64,000 nucleotides of DNA from Microbacterium sp. Au-Mic1 (GCF_021341785.1 NZ_JAJTTF010000003.1:124001-188000); one strand, 5' to 3'. Positions 50,132 through 59,262 are shown, counted from the stretch's first letter. A program made the numbers and translations. The notes: generated by a model from the letters alone, not told the origin.

Positions 50132-52108
50132 TCAGATCGCGGGTGCCAGCACCGCCCGGACCGAGGTCGTGCGTCGGGCCGTGACGGCCAGCGTCGTCGC
50201 GATCAGGGCGAGCACGGTCCAGACCAGCAGCGCCGCGATCGCGGATCCGACGCCGTCCTCGCCCAGCAGCGCGGTCGCCGCGGACGACGTCGGCAGGAAG
50301 CCGGCGATCGTGGCGAGCCACCCCGGCAGCGTCGAGATGATCCCCGCGCCGAGCGCTGCCACGCCGACGACCGCGGAGATCCAGCGCCCGATCCCGCCTA
50401 GCACGGCGACCAGCGCCTGGTTCACGGCAGCGAACGCGATGCCGGCGAGCACGGCGACGCCCGCGAAGCCCCACCACCGCGACGGGTCATACTTCGCGAC
50501 GATCTCGACCACGAGAGCCACGAGCAGGCCCTGTGCGGCGCCGATCGCCGCCGCCGGGGCGAACGCCCGCAGCGCGAGCGAGCCCGAGGCCCGGCGCGAG
50601 GTGAGGGCGCGCGCGGTGAACGCCCGCATCACGAGGAACGTCACGAGGCTGCCGAACCACAGCACGACCGCCGCGAGCAGCGGGATCGCGGTGGGACCGA
50701 ACATCCCGCCCGAGGTATCGGCCTTGACCGGATCGGCGATGACGGACGCCAGCGACGACGCCTCGGTGTCGGTGTGCTTCGGCAACGAGTTCGCCGCCTG
50801 ATGCAGACCCGAGGCGAGGCCCGAGGTGCCGGTCGCGAGGGATCCGATGCCGGTGCTGAGCTGGGATGCGCCGTCGGCGAGCTGGGTCGCCCCGGTCTGC
50901 AGCCCGCTGGCGCCGGTGGCGAGGTTGCCCGCGCCGGTCGCGCTCTGCGACGTGCCGTCGGCGAGCTGGCCGAGCCCCGCCGAGAGCTGGTTGACGCCGT
51001 CGGCCGCGGCGCGGAACTGGCCGGCGAGGGTGGCGGGCAGCGTGGCGAGACCAGCGACGCCGTCCGCGACTTTGGCGCTTCCAGCAGCTGTGAGGTCCGC
51101 GGCTCCCTGAGTCTGGGCGGCGGCTCCCGCCACCAGGTTCAGCTGATCGCAGAGATCCTTCTGCGTCGCCGGGTCGCAGAGCTTGATGGCCTTCGCGACC
51201 TCCGCCTGGAGCTGGGTCATCCCGGCCTGGGTGCCGACGGCTCCCTGCTGCGTCGCGGCCGCGCCGTCGGCGAGCGCCTTCGCTCCCGGCACCTGGCCCT
51301 GCAGCGCATCCGCCCCCGTTGCGAGCCCCGCACCGATCTGGTTCGCGCCGGTCTGGGCAGACGTGATCCCGTTCGCGATCGTACCCAGGCCGTTCGACAG
51401 CTGCGATGCGCCATCGGCCAGCTGGCCTGCTCCGTCGGCGAGCTTGGTCGCGCCGTCCGGGAGCGCTGCGGCGCCGGTCGCCGCGGACGTGGCGCCCGCG
51501 GCGAGCTTGTCGGCGCCGTCCGCCGCCTCGCCGATCTTGTCGCCGAGCGTGCCGAAGCCGACGAGCACGTTCTGCAGGGTGTTCTTGGAGATCTCGGCGC
51601 CCATGGTCGACGCGGCGGTCGCGGCGATCTGGTTCGCGATGAGGCCGTCCGCGGCGCGGGCCTGCGGGGCCGTGGTCACGGAGATCGTCGCCTTCTCGGC
51701 GGACTTCGCCGGATCCTGCACGGCGCTGCCGCCCGAGACCGCGGCGGCGGAGAAGTCCTTCGGGATCCGCACGACGGCCTGATACGTGCCGTCCTTGAGG
51801 CCCGCGGCGGCGTCCTTCTCGTTGGAGATCACCCAGGTGAGGTTCTCGTCCTTCTTTCCGGTGCCGTCGACGAGCCCGGCGGAGAGCTGACGCCCGAGCG
51901 GGGCGAGCTGGCCGTTCACGGTCACCGGCTCGTCGTCGTTCACGATCGCGGCGGTCATCGTGTCGAGGCGCTGCGTGGGGTCCTGGAGGGCGGCCACGAG
52001 CACGCCGCCGAGGACGGCGGGCAGCAGCAGCACGCCGATGAGCGTGAGGGCGGTGATCGGCTTGTGCGAGCGGGCGCGTTCGATCAGTGCGGACAGACGG
52101 TTGGTCAT
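50132..52108 (-). CDS. YhgE/Pip-family membrane protein
   Basis: 658 residues. One N-terminal helix (about 20-40), a large extracytoplasmic part, and five C-terminal helices (about 455-645) in an ABC-2-like arrangement. Residues about 195-420 are tandem 11-residue-type repeats of the form LADGASQLSxG, the coiled repeats of Pip (phage infection protein). Relatives act in export of surface or toxin substrates, including LXG effectors. The ATG overlaps the MMPL stop by 4 nt, so the two are translationally coupled and probably work together. Confidence 0.9.
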   Translation of the reverse strand: MTNRLSALIERARSHKPITALTLIGVLLLPAVLGGVLVAALQDPTQRLDTMTAAIVNDDEPVTVNGQLAPLGRQLSAGLVDGTGKKDENLTWVISNEKDAAAGLKDGTYQAVVRIPKDFSAAAVSGGSAVQDPAKSAEKATISVTTAPQARAADGLIANQIAATAASTMGAEISKNTLQNVLVGFGTLGDKIGEAADGADKLAAGATSAATGAAALPDGATKLADGAGQLADGASQLSNGLGTIANGITSAQTGANQIGAGLATGADALQGQVPGAKALADGAAATQQGAVGTQAGMTQLQAEVAKAIKLCDPATQKDLCDQLNLVAGAAAQTQGAADLTAAGSAKVADGVAGLATLPATLAGQFRAAADGVNQLSAGLGQLADGTSQSATGAGNLATGASGLQTGATQLADGASQLSTGIGSLATGTSGLASGLHQAANSLPKHTDTEASSLASVIADPVKADTSGGMFGPTAIPLLAAVVLWFGSLVTFLVMRAFTARALTSRRASGSLALRAFAPAAAIGAAQGLLVALVVEIVAKYDPSRWWGFAGVAVLAGIAFAAVNQALVAVLGGIGRWISAVVGVAALGAGIISTLPGWLATIAGFLPTSSAATALLGEDGVGSAIAALLVWTVLALIATTLAVTARRTTSVRAVLAPAI

Positions 52109-54903
52109 GCGGTCACCTCGTCGAGGTCGGTGGTGGGCGCGTCGGCGTGGGCGGCCGGTTCGGGTGCGACCGGCGGGTGGTCGAGGTCCCTCGTCTGCGG
52201 ATCCGCCCACCCGGCGTCCGCCAGCAGCCGCGCGGCGGCGGAGGCGTCGTCGGCCGTGGCGAGCACGGCGAGGGTGCCGCGGCGGGATGCATCGCGCAGC
52301 ATGGCCGAGGCCTGCTCGCTCTGGGCGAGCGTGAGGCGGTCGGCGCCGTCGATCACGACGAGCGTGGTGCGCCCGCGCAGGGCGTCGCGCAGCTCGCGCA
52401 GCGGATCGCCCTCGGTGGTGCCGTCCTCCACGATCACGCAGCCGACGTGCGCGCGCACCCAGGCGGCCCGTCCCGGCAGCAGGTGCCCCGCCACGCGCAG
52501 GCGCCCCTCGGAAGGCACGCGCGCGGTGAGGGCGAGCGCGGCGGCGCGGCGCACGGCCGCATCGGCGCCGGTGAGTACGAGCGCGGATCCGGAGGGCACA
52601 CGCAGGTCGAGCCCGTCGATCGCGCCCGCGACGGTCACGCCGTCTGCGGCGATCACGGAGTCGTCTCCGGGCCAGTCGGCCAGGTGCCGCTCGCGCTCGA
52701 CGGCCTCGCCCTCGATGTCGACGCTCGGCAGGATCCGCTCGAGCCAGGCGGGGATCTCCCACGCGCGCTCGCCGAGGATCGCCATGAGCGCGGGGATCAG
52801 GGTCATCCGCACGAGGAAGGCGTCGATCGCGATGCCCGCGGCGAGGCCCAGGGCGATCGGCTTGAGCGAGGAGTCGCCCTCCGGGACGAAGGCCACGAAC
52901 ACGGCGAACATGATGAGGCCCGCGACCGTGACGACCTTCGCGGATCCGGCGAAGCCTCCGCGCACCGCGCGCAGTGCGGCGGCCCGGCGCTCGGCCCGAT
53001 CGGCGCTGCGCGAGCCTGCATCGTGCACGTAGTCCTCGCGCATCCGGGAGACGAGGAACACCTGGTAGTCCATGGCCAGGCCGAACAGCACGCCCATCAG
53101 GATGATCGGCATGAAGCTGATGATCGGTCCGACCCGCGCCACGTGCAGGGCGTCGGCGAACCAGCCCCATTCGAAGACGGCGGAGACCACGCCGAACGCG
53201 GCCACGATCGAGAGCAGATAGCCGAGCGCCGCCGTGATGGGCACCCAGATCGAGCGGAACACGATCGTCAGCAGCACCAGCGACAGGCCGATCACGAAGA
53301 TGCCGAACGGCAGCAGCGCGGCGCCGAGCTGGTCGGAGATGTCGATCGCGACGGCGGTGAAGCCCGTCACCTTCACGTCGATGCCGAACTTCTTGAGCCA
53401 CTCGTCATGGTGCGAGCGCAGCTCGCGCACGAGATCGGCGGTCGCGGGGGCGTCCGGCGCGGTGGTGGGGATCACCTGGACGATGCCGGTGTCGGCAGTC
53501 TGGTTCGGAGTCGCCAGGGCGATCTCGGCGACGCCGGGGAGCTTCGCGACCGCATCGCCCAGATCCTTCATGAGTCCGACCGGATCCGTCGAGGTCACGA
53601 TCGTGCCGGTGAGGATGAGCGGGCCGTTGAACCCGGGGCCGAAGTGCTCGGCGGTGAGGTCGTAGTTCTCGCGGGCCTCGGATCCCTTCGGCTGCACGCC
53701 GGAGTTCGGCAGGGCGAGCGCGAGGTTCGCGGCGGGGACGGCGACGACGCCGAGCCCGAGGACGATCGCGACGGCCACGAGCACGGGGTGCCGGGTGACG
53801 CCGCCCACCCAGCGCTCCGAGAACCGGCGGCGCGGGGCGGCCTCACCCTCGCCCTTCTCGGCACGACGCGGCCTGGCGGGACGGCCCGCCACGCGGCCCT
53901 TGAGGAAGCCGAGGATGGCGGGCGTCAACGTCACGGCGATCAGTACGGCGATCATGACCGCGACCGCGGCCGCGATGCCCATCGTGGTGAGGAACGGGAT
54001 CCCGGCGAATCCGAGACCGATGAGAGCGATCAGCACGGTGATGCCCGCGAAGACGACGGCGGATCCGGCCGTGCCGGTCGCCCGCGACGCCGATTCCTCC
54101 GGGTCCACTCCCGCGCGCACCTGATCCTGATGTCGCGCCATGATGAACAGCGCGTAGTCGATGCCGACCGCGAGTCCGAGCATGAGGGCGAGCAGCGGCG
54201 TGGTCGAGGAGACCGAGGCGAAGGCGGTGGCGGCGAAGATCGCGGCCATCGAGACGCCCACTCCCAGCACGGCGGTGAGCAGCGGCATGCCCGCGACGAC
54301 GAACGAGCGGAACGTCACGATCAGCACGAGCAGGGCGATCACCAGCCCGACGCCCTCGGTGATCGAGATCGCGGGGATCGACATCGAGAACAGGTCGCCG
54401 CCGATCACCGCGTGCGAGCCCTGAGGCAGGTCCTTCTCGAGGTCGCTCACGGCGGTCCGCAGCGTGTCCTTGGTGGCGGCCGAGACGTCGGAGGCCTGGC
54501 CGTCGAACTGCAGGCGCACGATCGCGGCGGAGCGGTCGTCTGACACCATCCCGGTCACATGCTCGTCGTAAGGGCTCGTGGCGGCGAGCACGCCGTCGAC
54601 CTTCCCGAGGTCGCGCACGGTCTGCTCGATCGGATCCTTGTAGTCCGCATCGGTGACGTGGTCCCCGTCCGCCGCCACGACGATGAACTGCGCGCTCGTG
54701 CCGCTCACCTGCGGGAACGTGCGCTCGAGCTGCTCCAGGCCCGCCTGCGACTCGGTGCCGGGGATCGTGAACGCGTTGTCCGTGCCCTTGCCGAGGGCGA
54801 GCGCCGCGCCGCCGGCGATGCCCAGCACCAGAAGCCAGGCCACGAGCACGCGCCAGGGGTGCCGGAACGACCAGCGGCCGAGCGAGGAGAGGAGAGTCGA
54901 CAC
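52105..54903 (-). CDS. MMPL/RND-family exporter with C-terminal degenerate ATPase-like domain
   Basis: 932 residues. Two RND halves: helix 1 and a first extracytoplasmic loop, helices 2-6 (about 165-350), a second loop, helices 8-12 (about 545-715; GVLFGLAMDYQVFL). From about 748 to 905 a soluble domain looks like an ABC nucleotide-binding domain (DGLDLRVPSGSALVLTGAD, VEDGTTEGDPLRELRDALRG, TTLVVIDGADRL), but where the Walker A GxGKST should be it has ADAAVRRAA. So it is unlikely to hydrolyse ATP. GTG 54903 with GGAGGAAACCC. Probably lipid or small-molecule export, TetR-repressed, coupled to Pip. Confidence 0.85.
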   Translation of the reverse strand: MSTLLSSLGRWSFRHPWRVLVAWLLVLGIAGGAALALGKGTDNAFTIPGTESQAGLEQLERTFPQVSGTSAQFIVVAADGDHVTDADYKDPIEQTVRDLGKVDGVLAATSPYDEHVTGMVSDDRSAAIVRLQFDGQASDVSAATKDTLRTAVSDLEKDLPQGSHAVIGGDLFSMSIPAISITEGVGLVIALLVLIVTFRSFVVAGMPLLTAVLGVGVSMAAIFAATAFASVSSTTPLLALMLGLAVGIDYALFIMARHQDQVRAGVDPEESASRATGTAGSAVVFAGITVLIALIGLGFAGIPFLTTMGIAAAVAVMIAVLIAVTLTPAILGFLKGRVAGRPARPRRAEKGEGEAAPRRRFSERWVGGVTRHPVLVAVAIVLGLGVVAVPAANLALALPNSGVQPKGSEARENYDLTAEHFGPGFNGPLILTGTIVTSTDPVGLMKDLGDAVAKLPGVAEIALATPNQTADTGIVQVIPTTAPDAPATADLVRELRSHHDEWLKKFGIDVKVTGFTAVAIDISDQLGAALLPFGIFVIGLSLVLLTIVFRSIWVPITAALGYLLSIVAAFGVVSAVFEWGWFADALHVARVGPIISFMPIILMGVLFGLAMDYQVFLVSRMREDYVHDAGSRSADRAERRAAALRAVRGGFAGSAKVVTVAGLIMFAVFVAFVPEGDSSLKPIALGLAAGIAIDAFLVRMTLIPALMAILGERAWEIPAWLERILPSVDIEGEAVERERHLADWPGDDSVIAADGVTVAGAIDGLDLRVPSGSALVLTGADAAVRRAAALALTARVPSEGRLRVAGHLLPGRAAWVRAHVGCVIVEDGTTEGDPLRELRDALRGRTTLVVIDGADRLTLAQSEQASAMLRDASRRGTLAVLATADDASAAARLLADAGWADPQTRDLDHPPVAPEPAAHADAPTTDLDEVTA

Positions 54904-54936
54904 GGGTTTCCTCCGGAGGGAGTTCAGGTGGGTTCG

Positions 54937-54950
54937 ATACACTGGTGTAT
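54937..54950. promoter_or_regulatory. TetR operator half-set 1: ATACAC-TG-GTGTAT
   Basis: Perfect palindrome in the divergent region between the MMPL gene and the TetR gene, nearest to the MMPL start. Confidence 0.75.
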
Positions 54951-54951
54951 T

Positions 54952-54969
54952 CGATACGTCTCTGTATCG
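54952..54969. promoter_or_regulatory. TetR operator half-set 2: CGATAC-N6-GTATCG
   Basis: CGATACGTCTCTGTATCG lies 1 nt after site 1 and overlaps the -35 region of tetR. TTCGATAC is present twice in direct orientation across both sites. Confidence 0.75.
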
Positions 54970-54988
54970 TAGGACGACGGCGCCGGGA

Positions 54989-54994
54989 TAGTCT
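54989..54994 (+). promoter_or_regulatory. -10 box TAGTCT of tetR
   Basis: TAGTCT 47 nt before ATG 55042; -35 falls on palindrome 2, consistent with autorepression. Leadered transcript. Confidence 0.5.
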
Positions 54995-55041
54995 GTGCGC
55001 GGGATGTGAATCGCGGGCGCAGAGTCCGCAGGAGGTGCGGG

Positions 55042-55662
55042 ATGACCGGCAGTGCGACCAGGAGCCGGGAGAACACGCGTGCGCGGCTGCTCGAGGCGGC
55101 GGCGCTGGTGTTCGCCGAAGAGGGTCTCGACGGTGCGACCGTCGAGGCCGTGTGCGAACGCGCCGGCTTCACGCGCGGGGCGTTCTACTCGAACTTCGAG
55201 TCGAAGGACGAGCTGTTCCTCGAGCTCGCCGGATCCGTCGGAGGGGAGCGGCTGCGCACCGTCGCCGCGCGCATCGAGGAGCTGACCGCGTCCGGGGCAC
55301 TCGCGCCCGACTGCGACCTCAGCGTGCTCGTGCAGCAGGTGATGGACACCGGCACGGACGACCGGCTCGGGGTCATGCTGCTCAGCGAGATCCGCATCCA
55401 CGCGCTGCGCGACGAGGTCTTCGGTCGTGCCTATCTCGCTCAGGAACAGGAGATGGTCGACGGGATCGCGCGGATCATCACCGACGTCGTCGCGACCGGC
55501 ACGCTCACGCTGAGGGTGCCGGCGGAGTACGCGGCACGCATGCTCATGATCGTCTGGGAGGGCATGACCGTGCGTGGGGCGATGGCGGGGCTGGACGACA
55601 AGCGGCTGCGCCGAATCGGCGGCGAGGAGCTCAGCCGGATGGTGCAGCTTCTTCTGAACTGA
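55042..55662 (+). CDS. TetR-family transcriptional regulator
   Basis: 206 residues. HTH at about 10-55 (LLEAAALVFAEEGLDGATVEAVCERAGFTRGAFYSNFESKD, in pieces), then a helical ligand-binding domain. AGGAGGTG 6 nt before ATG 55042. Divergent from the MMPL-Pip operon with two abutting palindromes in the shared promoter, so it very probably represses that operon and itself in response to an exporter substrate. Confidence 0.92.
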   Translation: MTGSATRSRENTRARLLEAAALVFAEEGLDGATVEAVCERAGFTRGAFYSNFESKDELFLELAGSVGGERLRTVAARIEELTASGALAPDCDLSVLVQQVMDTGTDDRLGVMLLSEIRIHALRDEVFGRAYLAQEQEMVDGIARIITDVVATGTLTLRVPAEYAARMLMIVWEGMTVRGAMAGLDDKRLRRIGGEELSRMVQLLLN

Positions 55663-55688
55663 GCGCTCGCGCCGGCTCTCTTTCTGCG

Positions 55689-55747
55689 TTCGAGGAGCGA
55701 TGTTCGTCCTGAAACACGGCATCTGAGAGCAAACATCGCTCCTCGAA
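55689..55747. repeat. Palindromic element 4 (GTTTCGAGGAGCG type)
   Basis: 16-bp perfect arms (55689-55704, 55732-55747), 27-nt loop; on the minus strand the loop contains CGTGTTTCAGGA, again a direct partial copy of the arm start GTTTCGAGGA. Between convergent tetR and menC. Confidence 0.85.
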
Positions 55748-55774
55748 ACCGAAGCGCGGCCGGCGAGGAGACGG

Positions 55775-56767
55775 TCAGCGCTCCGCGGCGAGCAGCCCGT
55801 GGCAGCGCGTCAACCGGTCGAGCCACCACTCCCGCCGTTCGGCGGGAGCCTCCAGGCGTGCGAGCGCGGCGGGATCCGGCGTCACCCGAGCGGCTGAGAC
55901 GACGCCGCCCCGCGGGCGGGCGTCCGCGACGTCGTCCGCGAACAGCGACGCGGTGCCGAGGCCGCAGTCGTGCTCGAGCGTGGGCAGGGCTGCGGCCAGC
56001 GCGGCACCGAGCGACAGGCCGACCGCGGTGTCCAGTGCGCTCGAGACGACCACGGGCAGCCCCGCCTCGGCGACGATCCGCAGCGCGCGTTCGATGCCGC
56101 CGAGCGGCTGCGCCTTGATGACGAGCAGATCCGCCGCACCCGCACGGGCGACCGCGAGCGGGTCCTCCGCCTTGCGCACGCTCTCGTCCGCCGCGATCGG
56201 GATGTCGAGGTAGCGGATCCGCTCGCGCAGCTCGGCGAGCTCGTCGACGGTCGCGCAGGGCTGCTCCGCGTACTCCAGGTCGAACGGGGCCAGGGCATGG
56301 ATCGCGCGCTCGGCCTCGTCGACGTTCCAGCCCGCGTTCGCATCGATCCGGATCCGCCCCTCCGGCCCCATCTCCGCACGCGCGGCACGCACCCGTGCGA
56401 CGTCGTCGGCCAGGCTCTGCCCGGTCTCGGCGACCTTGACCTTCGCCGTGCGGCAGCCGTCGAAGCGCGCGAGCACGTCGGCCACCCGGTCTGCCGGGAC
56501 GGCTGGGATCGTCGCGTTCACCCGGATCTCGTGGCGCACCGCGGCCGGACGCGGATGCCAGGCGTCCGCGATCGCGGCGGAGAGCCAGGTGGATGCCTCG
56601 ACGTCGCCGTACTCGACGAAGGGCGAGAACTCGGCCCAGCCCTCCGGACCTTCGAACAGCAGCGCCTCGCGGACATCAACCCCGCGGAACCGCGTATGCA
56701 TCGGCAGCGCGACCACCCGCGCGGAATCGAGGATCTCGGCGAGCGGCGGCACGGCGGCGGGGATCAT
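55775..56767 (-). CDS. menC: o-Succinylbenzoate synthase
   Basis: 330 residues, enolase-superfamily TIM barrel. TAKVKVAE (candidate catalytic Lys pair), RIDANAGWNVDEA (metal Asp), LEYAEQPC (metal Glu), IAADESVR (metal Asp) and LLVIKAQPLGG (second catalytic Lys) are in order, as in MenC, which dehydrates SHCHC to o-succinylbenzoate in menaquinone synthesis. Dipeptide epimerases share the fold; menB/menE downstream support MenC. ATG 56767 has GGGGG upstream. Confidence 0.9.
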   Translation of the reverse strand: MIPAAVPPLAEILDSARVVALPMHTRFRGVDVREALLFEGPEGWAEFSPFVEYGDVEASTWLSAAIADAWHPRPAAVRHEIRVNATIPAVPADRVADVLARFDGCRTAKVKVAETGQSLADDVARVRAARAEMGPEGRIRIDANAGWNVDEAERAIHALAPFDLEYAEQPCATVDELAELRERIRYLDIPIAADESVRKAEDPLAVARAGAADLLVIKAQPLGGIERALRIVAEAGLPVVVSSALDTAVGLSLGAALAAALPTLEHDCGLGTASLFADDVADARPRGGVVSAARVTPDPAALARLEAPAERREWWLDRLTRCHGLLAAER

Positions 56768-56831
56768 GCCCCCATCATGCACCCGCGGATCGACTCCGCC
56801 GCGGCGGGCTCGGCCGACGGGTCGCCGCGGA

Positions 56832-57845
56832 TCAGCCGATCCGCTTCTGCAGCTCGGCGAGGCGCCCGGACGGGCGGAACCCGAGGGCGACGTTGACGGC
56901 CAGCATGTGCTCGTTCGACTCGGCGTTGTAGGTCACGACCCGCGGCGTCCGCGGCAGCTCCTGCTGCAGCCGCCGCAGGTTCTCCAGCTTCACCCTCATG
57001 CCCAGGCGATGGCCGCGGTCTTTCCGCCTCACGAGTGTGCCCCACTGGTACGCGGAGCTGTCGTCTCCCGAGACGACGAGCTGCGAGTAGGCGGCGACCT
57101 CTCCGTCGGAGGAGAGCGCCACGACGCAGAACGAGGTGCGGCCCTGCGCGGCCACGAGCTCCTCGCTCTCACGGATCTCCGCGACATCGGGGGTCGCGGC
57201 CTCGATGTCGAGGTCTCCCATGGGCGCCTCGGTGTCGAGCGAGCTGGAGAGCTCGGCCCATCCGGTGACGATGTCCTCGGGCACGGGGCCGGTCCAGCTG
57301 CGCAGCACGTAGCCGTCGTCGGGTGTTCCCTCGGCCAGCCGATCGAGCAGGTCCTCGGCGACGGGCAGGTCGAGCACGCTCTCACGGTCGCCCAGGGCGA
57401 GCGCGTAGCCGTGCCTGCGGCCGAACTCCACGCCGGGATGTCCGGTTCCGTCGGCGGATGCGGAGGCAGCCCAGCTCGTCTCGGCCAGGAACGTCCTCCG
57501 GGAGCGCGCGATCGCACGTGTCTCCAGCTCGGCGAGGAGTGCCGATCCGACGCCCGCCCTCCGCGCCTCGGGCGCGACGTACACCGCGATGTCGGCGAGG
57601 TGGAGGTTGTCCTTGAGTGGCAGACCGAGGCCGGCGGCGCCGACGGGACGGCCGTCGAGCCGGGCGAGGAAGACGTGCCGTTCGAACACCGCGGAAGCCT
57701 GTTGCAGCTCCTGCCGGGTCTCCTCGAGCGACCACAGCACCGCGTCGTCGGCGCGATCGGCGCGCAGCGCGGCGGCATAGACCGTCCACCAGGCGTCCAC
57801 CGTCGCATCGTCGAAGGGGTCGACGGGCCCGATCTCGATCGTCAT
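56832..57845 (-). CDS. Tandem GNAT acetyltransferase-like protein
   Basis: 337 residues with two GNAT-like halves. N-terminal half (about 1-165): acetyl-CoA loop region VAPEARRAGVGSAL (about 90-103). C-terminal half (about 175-337): VRRKDRGHRLGMRVKLENLRRL with a looser version of the loop. The second copy may be structural. Similar to actinobacterial MshD-like duplicated GNATs but I cannot assign the acceptor. TAGCGT lies 6 nt before the ATG. Confidence 0.82.
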   Translation of the reverse strand: MTIEIGPVDPFDDATVDAWWTVYAAALRADRADDAVLWSLEETRQELQQASAVFERHVFLARLDGRPVGAAGLGLPLKDNLHLADIAVYVAPEARRAGVGSALLAELETRAIARSRRTFLAETSWAASASADGTGHPGVEFGRRHGYALALGDRESVLDLPVAEDLLDRLAEGTPDDGYVLRSWTGPVPEDIVTGWAELSSSLDTEAPMGDLDIEAATPDVAEIRESEELVAAQGRTSFCVVALSSDGEVAAYSQLVVSGDDSSAYQWGTLVRRKDRGHRLGMRVKLENLRRLQQELPRTPRVVTYNAESNEHMLAVNVALGFRPSGRLAELQKRIG

Positions 57846-57851
57846 GCCTCC

Positions 57852-57857
57852 ACGCTA
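57852..57857 (-). promoter_or_regulatory. -10 box TAGCGT of the tandem GNAT
   Basis: Minus strand TAGCGT, gap GGAGGC, ATG 57845. Confidence 0.6.
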
Positions 57858-57885
57858 CGGGAGTGCGATGAACAGGATCGTGTCG

Positions 57886-57915
57886 TTGACAATAGTGTGC
57901 GACGCACAATATAGT
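57886..57915 (+). promoter_or_regulatory. PadR gene promoter with operator in the spacer
   Basis: -35 TTGACA (57886-57891), 18-nt spacer, -10 TATAGT (57910-57915): the most consensus-like promoter in the window. The spacer contains the perfect palindrome TGTGCGACGCACA (57896-57908), a likely PadR autoregulatory site. Confidence 0.8.
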
Positions 57916-57922
57916 GATGGAC

Positions 57923-58246
57923 GTGAGCGAAGACGAGTTCGACGGACATCTGCAGGAGCTGCGGCGCGGCACGGTCGTGCTCGCGAGCCTGCGCCTGCTG
58001 CGCGACGCGGGGTACGGCTACGGTCTGCTCGAGCAGTTGAGCGCCGCGGGCTTCCCCACCGATTCCAACACGCTCTACCCCCTGCTTCGTCGCCTCGAGA
58101 AGCAGGGCTTCCTGACCAGCGAGTGGAACACCGAGGAAGCGCGGCCGCGCAAGTTCTATCGCACCTCGGACGCCGGACTCCGCCTGGCCGACACCCTCAC
58201 CCGCGACGTGCAGGCGATCGCCGCCGCCGCCAAGAATCTTCCCTGA
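57923..58246 (+). CDS. PadR-family transcriptional regulator
   Basis: 107 residues. Winged HTH: LRLLRDAGYGYGLLEQL, TDSNTLYPLLRRLEKQGFL, KFYRTSDAGLRL are classical PadR. ATG 57917 or GTG 57914 would lie on or before the predicted transcription start, because TATAGT ends at 57915; GTG 57923 sits 7 nt after the -10 and gives a normal PadR N-terminus (SEDEFDGHLQELRRG), so I choose it. Paired with the downstream HAAS membrane protein (19-nt gap), a common two-gene unit. Confidence 0.88.
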   Translation: MSEDEFDGHLQELRRGTVVLASLRLLRDAGYGYGLLEQLSAAGFPTDSNTLYPLLRRLEKQGFLTSEWNTEEARPRKFYRTSDAGLRLADTLTRDVQAIAAAAKNLP

Positions 58247-58265
58247 CCTCCTGGAGGAGAACATC

Positions 58266-59222
58266 ATGGACACCGACACGACTCTCGCCGAGCGGTATGT
58301 GACCGCGGTGGCGCGATCCGTCCCCGCCGCCGATCGTGCAGAGGTCTCGGCCGAGCTGCGCGCGTCGATCGCGGACGAACTCGACGGCCGCATCGCCGCA
58401 GGCGAGGAAGCGGGGGCCGCGGAGTACGCCGTGATCGCGGAACTCGGCGACCCGATCGCTTACGCGGCCTCGCTCTCCGGGCGGCCGCTCGTGCTGATCG
58501 GACCCCGCTACTACGCCGCATGGCTGCGGCTGCTGCGCCTGCTGCTGGCGATCGTCGTACCGGTCGCCGCCGTGATCGCCGGACTGGTCCGCGCGCTCGG
58601 CGGCGGTGACGTCGGCGCCGTGATCGGCGCGATGATCCCCGCGATCCTCATGTCCGGCGTCCAGGTCGGATTCTGGACGACCCTCGTCTTCGCCGCGCTG
58701 GAGCGCCTCGGATCCACGGGGGACACGGTGCTCGACTGGACTCCCGACAAGCTGCCGCCCACCGTGAACCTCGGCGCGCGGATGTCGGATCTGATCGGCA
58801 CGGCGGTCCTGACGGCGACCCTGATCGGCTCCGTGGTCTGGGATCGCACCATCGGCTGGGGCGACGATCACGTCCACGTCCTGGCACCCGGTCTCTGGCC
58901 CTGGGGCATGCTGGCCTGGTTCGGGCTGCTCGTGATCGGGCTGGTCGTCGAGGCGCTGGTCGCCGTGCGCGGACGGTGGAACGCGCTGCTCGCCGCCGTG
59001 AGCATCGCGGCGAGCCTGGTCGCGATGCTCGGTGCGATCGTGCTGATCTGGCGCGGTGTCGTGATCGACCCCGGCCTGATGGCGCAGATGCGCGCCGCGA
59101 GCACCCCCACCGCGGACATCGTGCAGATCGTGAACATCTCGATCACGGCCGTGCTGGGCGGGATCCTCATCGGGCTGCTGTTCGACGCCTACCGCAAGCT
59201 CGGCCTCTCGCGCGAGGCGTGA
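58266..59222 (+). CDS. HAAS-domain (permease-prefix) membrane protein
   Basis: 318 residues. The N-terminal helical domain (about 8-70: RYVTAVARSVPAADRAEVSAEL) is of the HAAS/permease-prefix type, followed by about seven transmembrane helices. HAAS proteins are encoded beside PadR regulators and are thought to signal to or be regulated by them at the membrane. GGAGGAG 6 nt before the ATG. No transporter motif is visible. Confidence 0.85.
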   Translation: MDTDTTLAERYVTAVARSVPAADRAEVSAELRASIADELDGRIAAGEEAGAAEYAVIAELGDPIAYAASLSGRPLVLIGPRYYAAWLRLLRLLLAIVVPVAAVIAGLVRALGGGDVGAVIGAMIPAILMSGVQVGFWTTLVFAALERLGSTGDTVLDWTPDKLPPTVNLGARMSDLIGTAVLTATLIGSVVWDRTIGWGDDHVHVLAPGLWPWGMLAWFGLLVIGLVVEALVAVRGRWNALLAAVSIAASLVAMLGAIVLIWRGVVIDPGLMAQMRAASTPTADIVQIVNISITAVLGGILIGLLFDAYRKLGLSREA

Positions 59223-59250
59223 GCGGGTCGGCTGCGGACGTCAGCCGGAA

Positions 59251-59256
59251 TAGGCT
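59251..59256 (+). promoter_or_regulatory. -10 box TAGGCT of menB
   Basis: TAGGCT, gap GGATCC, GTG 59263; 17-nt identity with the mocR promoter. Confidence 0.65.
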
Positions 59257-59262
59257 GGATCC

